From NCBI GenBank assembly GCA_900769095.1, contig CAAGFH010000287.1, positions 1-10,371 on the forward strand: a stretch of 10,371 nt of DNA, given 5' to 3'. Position 1 is the first letter of the stretch, and each line of letters opens with the position of its first letter. The stretch comes from Methanobacteriaceae archaeon (GTDB lineage Archaea; Methanobacteriota; Methanobacteria; Methanobacteriales; Methanobacteriaceae). Positions 6,342-10,371 of this stretch are shown piece by piece. Position numbers and translations under genes: made by a program. The notes under the pieces are model-generated. The model saw only the letters and a list, made by a program, of their open reading frames with translations. It was not told where the DNA came from and did no database searches.

Positions 6342-7187
6342 CTATTCTTGCGGAATTAATGCTTTAATTAAATCACTAGCTCTTACAAGACCTACTAAAT
6401 TACCTTCAACACCAATAACAGGAATTTGTTCAATGTTTAAGGTTTTCATTTTTCTAGCACAGTCAGAAACTTTAGTTTTAGAGTTAGCAACTTCAACATT
6501 TCCTACAGCAACATCACAAACAACTTTATCAGTAAACTTCAAGTGATTTTTCTCAATGTATAATACTGAAGTACTGTCCCAGGACCATTTATCTCCTTCA
6601 GTTCCTACAGTAGAACTGTGTTCACTTCTTTCAGAAATAATTTCAATTTCTGAGATGAAATCAGTTTCAGTTAAAATTCCAGATAATTTAGCATCATCAT
6701 CAAGAACTAAAACGGATTTTAAACCAAATTGATTCATAGTTTCAAATGCAACGTTTAATGGAGCTTTATCCCATGTTGTTGGAACAGTTGTAATCATATA
6801 ATTTTCAACTGCATCATTAATTTCAGTTTTAGTTAATGCATTGGATACAATATCAAATGATGTAATAATACCCACTAATGCTCCTTCATCATCAACAACA
6901 GGAACTCTTCTAACATTATTATCTACCATTTTACGAGCAGCATCAACTACATCATCACCAGGTTTTACGGTGACTAAATCTCTACTCATTAACATTGCAA
7001 GTTGTTCTTCATCAGGATTATTAATTAAATCAGAACGAGTTATGACTCCTACTAAAATGTCAGTGTCTCCTTTGACAACTGGTAATACTGCTTTTTTTTC
7101 TTTTCTCATTAAGTCTAAAACTTTGTCTCTGTTACCAGGAACAGAAACGCTTACTACATTTTTAGACATTGTTCTTTTAACTAACAT
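6342..7187 (-). CDS. Protein with four CBS domains (two Bateman modules)
   Basis: A 281-residue cytoplasmic protein made almost wholly of CBS domains, which pair into Bateman modules and bind adenosyl ligands (AMP, ATP, SAM) as energy or metabolite sensors. The repeats lie near residues 7-55 (SKNVVSVSV to GVITRSDLI), 68-116 (SRDLVTVKP to GIITSFDIV), 128-178 (YMITTVPTT to GILTETDFI) and 220-275 (VCDVAVGNVEV to GLVRASDLI). About 40 residues of insert, including the tryptophan-containing GDKWSWDSTS, separate the third and fourth. There is no catalytic domain, so it probably regulates a partner. I place the start at 7187 because AGGTG (7193-7197) sits five bases upstream. A longer open frame reaches an ATG at 7247, but it overlaps the universal stress protein gene and adds an unlikely hydrophobic, Cys-rich leader. 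The partner is unknown; the gene sits between usp and an uncharacterised gene. Confidence 0.93.
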   Translation of the reverse strand: MLVKRTMSKNVVSVSVPGNRDKVLDLMRKEKKAVLPVVKGDTDILVGVITRSDLINNPDEEQLAMLMSRDLVTVKPGDDVVDAARKMVDNNVRRVPVVDDEGALVGIITSFDIVSNALTKTEINDAVENYMITTVPTTWDKAPLNVAFETMNQFGLKSVLVLDDDAKLSGILTETDFISEIEIISERSEHSSTVGTEGDKWSWDSTSVLYIEKNHLKFTDKVVCDVAVGNVEVANSKTKVSDCARKMKTLNIEQIPVIGVEGNLVGLVRASDLIKALIPQE

Positions 7188-7192
7188 ATAAA

Positions 7193-7197
7193 CACCT
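7193..7197 (-). promoter_or_regulatory. Shine-Dalgarno deciding the CBS-protein start
   Basis: The minus strand reads AGGTG followed by five bases and ATG at 7187-7185. This matches the archaeal GGAGGTGAT consensus and argues against the upstream ATG at 7247. Confidence 0.75.
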
Positions 7198-7222
7198 ATT
7201 ATAAAAATACAATAAATTGTAA

Positions 7223-7648
7223 TTAATGAACTACAAGTACTGCACATTTAGCTGAATTAACAACTTTATCTGCAACACTACCCATAATAAATCTATCAAA
7301 TCCGGATTTGCCAGAACTGCCCATTACAATTAAATCAACATCTTCTTCTTTAGCTACCTCAAGGATAACTTTAGCAGGCAAACCTTCTTTAATTACATGA
7401 GTAATCTTTAAATCATTTTTATTCAATTTATCAAATTCCTCAAGATTTTCTTCAGATCTTTCTTTTAAAATTTGATTTAACTGATATACTTCGTCATCTA
7501 ATGGAAGTCCGCTAACAAGATTATTTTCTGTAACACTTATAGCGATTATTTCCGCCCCACAGACATTTGCTAAAAATAAAGCTTGTTTTTGTGCTTTTTT
7601 TGCAAATTCTGAACCATCTGTTGGAACAAGTATTTTTTTATACATCAT
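7223..7648 (-). CDS. Universal stress protein, ATP-binding UspA type
   Basis: A 141-residue protein of the universal stress protein family: a small alpha/beta nucleotide-binding fold, usually a dimer, in the cytoplasm. The N-terminus MMYKKILVPTDGSEFA carries the conserved Asp11. The C-terminal loop has the ATP-binding pattern Gly-2x-Gly-9x-Gly-Ser, seen as MGSSGKSGFDRFIMGS (109-124), so it should belong to the ATP-binding subgroup. Length is typical. The start is the ATG at 7648 (or the adjoining ATG at 7645), five bases after GGAGGT (7654-7659). An upstream TTG at 7654 is in frame but lies inside the ribosome site and is unlikely. It is the first gene of a three-gene unit with the CBS protein (35-base gap) and an unrecognised protein. 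Pairing of a Usp with a CBS protein fits a shared role in energy or stress sensing, though the process is unknown. Confidence 0.93.
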   Translation of the reverse strand: MMYKKILVPTDGSEFAKKAQKQALFLANVCGAEIIAISVTENNLVSGLPLDDEVYQLNQILKERSEENLEEFDKLNKNDLKITHVIKEGLPAKVILEVAKEEDVDLIVMGSSGKSGFDRFIMGSVADKVVNSAKCAVLVVH

Positions 7649-7653
7649 TAACA

Positions 7654-7659
7654 ACCTCC
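7654..7659 (-). promoter_or_regulatory. Shine-Dalgarno for the universal stress protein gene
   Basis: GGAGGT on the minus strand, five bases before the ATG at 7648. It is the strongest ribosome site in this unit and rules against the TTG at 7654 as start. Confidence 0.75.
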
Positions 7660-7679
7660 AAATAATACATTAATATCGA

Positions 7680-8840
7680 TTATATATTATGAATAATTTT
7701 TTTATTAATCCTATATAATATATTTTTCGTTTCACATCGATTTATTATATTAAGGTATGGATTTTTGGAAAATGAATTAAACACATTAAATTGAGCCAAA
7801 TTATCCTCCAAAATTACTGATTTTTGAACTACATTATTAATATCAAATCCACAAACATTTGTAGTTGCCATTTTTAATAACTCACATGGATCAATATACT
7901 TTCTATAACACACTGACATGATTTTTAAACTAAACTCCAATTCACGAAGCATATTTGGTGAATTAAGCATTACATTATCAGTTCCAATCATAGGTTTTAT
8001 ACCTAAATCAAGCATTTGAGGCAATGGAACCACACCAACATTTAATGTTGCATTAGCTCTTGGACATACAACAGTATTTTGATTAGACTGCAAAACACCA
8101 TCTAAATCATTATTTTTTGGATTTGTAAGATGTACCAACTGAGAGAATTTAGAATTAACTCCCTTTTCAATTTCAGACAAACCACAATCATTTAAAGATT
8201 CTATCTGATTAGATTCTGATTCTGCAACATGAATTGAAGATATTTTTCCCTCTTTTTTACATTCTTTTGAGATTATATCTGCAACATCAGTTGTAATTTC
8301 CCCAAAACCACTTGGTGCAATACCATCAGCAATTTTTAAGAGTTTACGAACAGCTATTTTTACTTTACTTAAATCAGGATCATCGCCATAAAAACTGTCG
8401 TCACGTCCTAAAATAATTGATTTTATTGGAATACCTTCAGCTGCTTTTTTTAATAGCTTAACTCCTTTTAGTCCACCTTCACGATAATCAATAAAGTGAG
8501 TTGTACCACTATTAACCATATCCCACATAGAAGATTTCATTGCTTCGACTAAATCATCATCACTGGCCTTAGACAATGCCACATGTTTAATTCCATTAGG
8601 AGGTTTCACCATCTCACTTAATGAATAACCATAGCCCTCATCTTTAATGATAGAGTCTCCTATATGCATATGACCATTTATGAATGATGGGCAAACAATA
8701 GCTCCATCAACATCAATTATTTCACCTTCTAAGACATCTTTTCCAATTTCAATGATTTTTCCATCACCAACAACAATATTTTCACGTGCTGGAACTAAAT
8801 CCATTCCTTTTAATATGATTCCGTTTGCTATAGTGAACAT
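7680..8840 (-). CDS. Metal-dependent amidohydrolase, probable nucleobase/nucleoside deaminase type
   Basis: A 386-residue member of the amidohydrolase superfamily, in the cytosine deaminase/chlorohydrolase-like group. It has the short N-terminal beta-sandwich part (IANGIILKGMD...VVGDGKIIEIG), then the barrel with HxH metal ligands His57 and His59 (INGHMHIGD), His204 with Glu207 (SIHVAES), His237 (LVHLTNP), the family segment VVCPRANATL (258-267), and Asp288 in MIGTDNVMLNSPNM. All expected catalytic positions are present, so it should be active. The substrate (for example cytosine, a deoxyadenosine derivative or a pterin) cannot be settled from sequence. The last roughly 50 residues are Asn/Ile-rich and less like the family. 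The ATG at 8840 has no Shine-Dalgarno, but a TATA-like box sits about 31 bases upstream. The usp gene follows after 31 bases on the same strand. The gene is divergent from the zinc-ribbon gene. Confidence 0.88.
   Translation of the reverse strand: MFTIANGIILKGMDLVPARENIVVGDGKIIEIGKDVLEGEIIDVDGAIVCPSFINGHMHIGDSIIKDEGYGYSLSEMVKPPNGIKHVALSKASDDDLVEAMKSSMWDMVNSGTTHFIDYREGGLKGVKLLKKAAEGIPIKSIILGRDDSFYGDDPDLSKVKIAVRKLLKIADGIAPSGFGEITTDVADIISKECKKEGKISSIHVAESESNQIESLNDCGLSEIEKGVNSKFSQLVHLTNPKNNDLDGVLQSNQNTVVCPRANATLNVGVVPLPQMLDLGIKPMIGTDNVMLNSPNMLRELEFSLKIMSVCYRKYIDPCELLKMATTNVCGFDINNVVQKSVILEDNLAQFNVFNSFSKNPYLNIINRCETKNILYRINKKIIHNI
7681..7690 (-). promoter_or_regulatory. Possible TATA box for the usp-CBS unit
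   Basis: The minus strand reads ATAATATATA, overlapping the last codons of the amidohydrolase gene. Its centre is about 26 bases before the start of the Shine-Dalgarno at 7659, so a transcript from here would have a very short leader. Similar A/T runs are common nearby, and read-through from the amidohydrolase gene is an alternative. Confidence 0.3.
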
Positions 8841-8865
8841 TAAAGGTGAATCTAATTTTTTTAAT

Positions 8866-8876
8866 TAATATATTTT
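8866..8876 (-). promoter_or_regulatory. Putative TATA box for the amidohydrolase gene
   Basis: The minus strand reads AAAATATATTA, centred about 31 bases before the ATG at 8840. With no Shine-Dalgarno in front of that ATG, this fits a leaderless or very short-leader transcript. It shares a 110-base divergent region with the zinc-ribbon gene. Confidence 0.4.
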
Positions 8877-8914
8877 AGCATTAAATATTTATTAAATCAA
8901 AAATACAAAAATAA

Positions 8915-8924
8915 GATATATAAT
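8915..8924 (+). promoter_or_regulatory. Possible TATA box for the zinc-ribbon gene
   Basis: GATATATAAT is preceded by the purine-rich AAAAATAA, which could act as BRE. Its centre lies only about 21 bases before the Shine-Dalgarno at 8941, so transcription from it would begin within or just after that site. If the ribosome site is used, a box further upstream (TTTATTAAAT at 8888-8897) fits better. Confidence 0.3.
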
Positions 8925-8940
8925 TTAGACTTTTTAAACC

Positions 8941-8947
8941 AGGTGAT
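8941..8947 (+). promoter_or_regulatory. Consensus Shine-Dalgarno in front of an apparent ATT start
   Basis: AGGTGAT matches the archaeal anti-Shine-Dalgarno complement over seven bases. From AGG to the ATT at 8951 there are seven bases, the same spacing as AGG to ATG in the CBS gene of this window. No ATG, GTG or TTG occurs in frame between the upstream stop (8921-8923) and this point or close after it. Confidence 0.7.
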
Positions 8948-8950
8948 ATT

Positions 8951-9535
8951 ATTAACTCTCAAGAAATAAGATACTTTTACAGGAATATTGTAAAAACTGG
9001 AAACGTATATAGAGTTAAATATAATAATAAAGACTACGGAGAGTTTAAAAAGTTATCTGACGCATTATATGAAAGAGATGCACTATTTTTTTGTAATTTT
9101 GATTATGATTTACTTGTTGAGTGTGATCTTGAAAACAAGTATGAAAATAAAGTCCTGCCACCATTTCCAGAAAAAAGACCAAAAGGCAGAATTAAAGGAA
9201 CCAAGGTCAACAAAAAAGAAAGAGAAGGTGAAATTCTCTTTAACCACAAGATTAGAAAGTTCTACATCAAAAAAGGCGATGAAAACATTGGCCAATATGA
9301 TACAATGACTGAAGCATTTTATTATAAAAAGCTATTAATGAACAATGATTGGGATAAAAGAGTTTTAAAAACTAATATTACTCAAAAAATTGAACTTAAT
9401 GCAGTTATTGATCCAAAAGTAGAATACAAAGTAAAACTAAACTTCTGTCCTAAATGTAAAAGCAGATTAAAAGTTGGCGAAACAGAATGTTCATCATGTG
9501 GTATCAATATTAATGATTACCTTGTAAATAAATAA
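8951..9535 (+). CDS. Zinc-ribbon protein with two degenerate small repeats, probable DNA-binding; apparent ATT start
   Basis: No family is recognised with certainty. The frame is open from 8924 to the stop at 9535, with no ATG, GTG or TTG near its beginning. A consensus Shine-Dalgarno points to ATT at 8951, giving 194 residues beginning (M)NSQEIRYFYRNIVK. Residues 20-51 (YRVKYNNKDYGEF...NFD) and 104-135 (FYIKKGDENIGQY...DWD) align without gaps over 32 positions, with shared Lys, Gly, Ala, Tyr, Leu and a final aromatic-Asp: two copies of one small domain, resembling AP2-like or integrase arm-type DNA-binding folds. Between them is a basic linker with KRPKGRIKG (75-83), like an AT-hook. The C-terminus has a zinc ribbon, CPKC (166-169) and CSSC (180-183). 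A transcription or DNA-binding role is inference. The ATG at 9305 is an internal codon (Met119). The gene is convergent with carB, 18 bases away. Confidence 0.78.
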   Translation: MNSQEIRYFYRNIVKTGNVYRVKYNNKDYGEFKKLSDALYERDALFFCNFDYDLLVECDLENKYENKVLPPFPEKRPKGRIKGTKVNKKEREGEILFNHKIRKFYIKKGDENIGQYDTMTEAFYYKKLLMNNDWDKRVLKTNITQKIELNAVIDPKVEYKVKLNFCPKCKSRLKVGETECSSCGININDYLVNK

Positions 9536-9553
9536 AAAAAGGATAGAGAAAAA
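9528..9553 (-). terminator. Oligo-T terminator downstream of carB
   Basis: Right after the carB stop (TAG at 9554-9556) the minus strand reads T5, CTCTATCC, T7, then ATTTATTTA. Two T runs directly after a stop codon are the usual form of intrinsic archaeal terminator. The run extends a few bases into the end of the convergent zinc-ribbon gene. Confidence 0.5.
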
Positions 9554-10352
9554 CTATTCTCCATCAACGTATTTGTTTAAAGATTTAACTTTAATTTCAT
9601 TATTTTGAATAGCTTTAATTGCATTTAAAACTGCTCTTGCTCCAGCTAAGGTAGTAACGTAAGGAATACCAAGTTCAATAGCAAGACGTCTAATAATGTA
9701 ACCGTCTTTTGCAGATTGTTTACCTTCAGAGGTATTAATAATTAAATCTACTTCATTGTTTAAGATAGCATCTCTGATGTTAGGAGAACCTTGAGATACT
9801 TTTAATATCTTTTCAACTGAATCAAGACCGGTTGCATCAGCAGTACCTGCAGTTGCAATAAGATCAAATCCTAAATTGGATGCAGTCTCTGCAATTGGTC
9901 TAATTTTCTTTTTATCTGATTCTTTAACACTGATAAATATTTTACCTTCTTTAGGTAATTCCATACCTGCGGAAAGTTGTGATTTATAGAATGCCATTCC
10001 GTAGTTTTCATCAATACCGATACTTTCACCAGTGGATTTCATCTCAGGACCTAAAACAGTATCGGATTCAGGAAGTTTTAAGAATGGGAATACAGATTCT
10101 TTTACTGCAACATGGTCTAACTTGATTTCTTTGGTTAAACCGAAGTCTTTGAGTTTAGCACCTTGCATAATCCAGGTTGCTACTTTTGCTAATGGAACTC
10201 CAATTGCTTTACTTACAAATGGAACAGTTCTACTTGCACGAGGGTTAGCTTCAATAATGTAAACCATTTCTTCATCCGGTTTTACAGCATATTGAATGTT
10301 CATTAAACCTTTAACGTTTAATTCTAAAGCTAATTTAGTTGAATTTTCACGG
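9554..10352 (-). CDS. carB: Carbamoyl-phosphate synthase large subunit, C-terminal part (cut by contig end)
   Basis: The large subunit makes carbamoyl phosphate from bicarbonate, ammonia and ATP for arginine and pyrimidine synthesis. Only the last 265 residues are here, out of roughly 1050-1070 in the family. Visible are the end of the second ATP-grasp domain, with IIEANPRASRTVPFVSKAIG carrying its Glu and Asn metal ligands (fragment positions 34 and 36), and the C-terminal methylglyoxal-synthase-like allosteric domain (about 134-250, with LIATAGTADATG and LIINTSEGK). The frame continues upstream of the ATG at 10303 through NSTKLALELNVKGL to 10352, so that ATG is an internal Met, not the start. 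Beyond 10352 the sequence is adapter. The domain order is normal and no internal break is seen. A T-rich terminator follows the stop. Confidence 0.96.
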
Positions 10353-10371
10353 AGATCGGAAGAGCGTCGTG
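10353..10371 (+). other. Illumina TruSeq adapter contamination
   Basis: The last 19 bases read AGATCGGAAGAGCGTCGTG, identical to the start of the Illumina TruSeq adapter found at the 3' end of read 2. They are GC-rich, unlike everything around them, and sit exactly at the contig end in the middle of carB. This is untrimmed library adapter, not genome. The carB frame happens to stay open through it, so about six residues called from it would be false. Confidence 0.97.

Noticed and set aside
5940..6359. Plus-strand open frames opposite the unknown 152-residue gene
   Set aside because: Their Ser/Thr-rich composition is typical of antisense shadows in AT-rich DNA; the minus-strand frame has operon spacing and sensible composition.
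7188..7247. Twenty-residue N-terminal extension of the CBS protein
   Set aside because: It overlaps the usp stop region, encodes an unlikely Cys-rich hydrophobic leader, and is contradicted by a good AGGTG site before the ATG at 7187.
7649..7654. TTG at 7654 as the usp start
   Set aside because: It lies within the GGAGGT ribosome site; the ATG at 7648 is correctly spaced from that site.
9069..9308. Open frame of 79 codons on the plus strand
   Set aside because: It is an out-of-frame shadow of the zinc-ribbon gene. The correct frame through the same bases gives a coherent protein that runs on into the CPKC/CSSC zinc ribbon.
9305..9535. ATG at 9305 as start of a separate 76-residue zinc-ribbon gene
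   Set aside because: The same frame is open and protein-like back to 8951, the ATG falls inside the second repeat, and it has no ribosome site. The consensus site lies at 8941.
9546..9561. Inverted repeat GAGAA/TTCTC between the zinc-ribbon gene and carB
   Set aside because: A five-base stem with a six-base loop in A/T-rich sequence is expected by chance; the T runs are better evidence for termination here.
1..10352. CRISPR arrays, tRNA or rRNA genes, transposons, phage genes
   Set aside because: Looked for and not seen. No regularly spaced repeats, no cloverleaf-like segments, no transposase or integrase motifs, and almost no non-coding space.

Overview
The window is AT-rich DNA from a methanogenic archaeon, most likely Methanobrevibacter or a close relative in Methanobacteriales. 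The evidence is an adjacent ycaO-tfuA pair of the type that thioamidates a glycine of methyl-coenzyme M reductase (McrA), A/T-rich archaeal TATA-like boxes, Shine-Dalgarno sites of the GGAGGTGAT type, and archaeal-style proteins (CBS, universal stress protein, minimal site-2 protease). The genus is inference. No RNA gene, CRISPR array, insertion sequence or phage gene is visible, and no gap between genes exceeds about 110 bases once one missed gene is restored.

Layout. (1) 5-696, plus: an Asp/Glu racemase-family gene broken by a one-base frameshift and lacking the first catalytic cysteine. (2) 2290-693, minus: a two-gene unit of an M24 Xaa-Pro peptidase and a small transglutaminase-like protein. 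(3) 2368-5879, plus: a tight four-gene run of M50 membrane protease, ycaO, tfuA and a LarE-like PP-loop sulfur transferase. ycaO and tfuA are the known McrA-glycine thioamidation pair. The ATGA-coupled LarE homologue is a plausible sulfur supplier, which is inference. It carries three cysteines placed as in [4Fe-4S]-type LarE and a C-terminal extension of about 80 residues. (4) 7648-5876, minus: universal stress protein, four-CBS-domain protein and an unrecognised 152-residue protein. (5) 8840-7680, minus: a metal-dependent amidohydrolase/deaminase. (6) 8951-9535, plus: a gene that conventional start-codon calling misses. It opens with an apparent ATT start after a consensus Shine-Dalgarno and encodes two degenerate copies of a small domain, a basic linker and a C-terminal zinc ribbon. 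(7) 10352-9554, minus: the C-terminal part of carbamoyl-phosphate synthase large subunit (carB), cut by the end of the contig.

The last 19 bases (10353-10371) exactly match an Illumina TruSeq adapter and are not genomic. The carB reading frame runs through the adapter, so any residues called from it are artefacts. The most interesting biology is the ycaO-tfuA-larE cassette with its membrane-protease neighbour, followed by the ATT-start zinc-ribbon gene.
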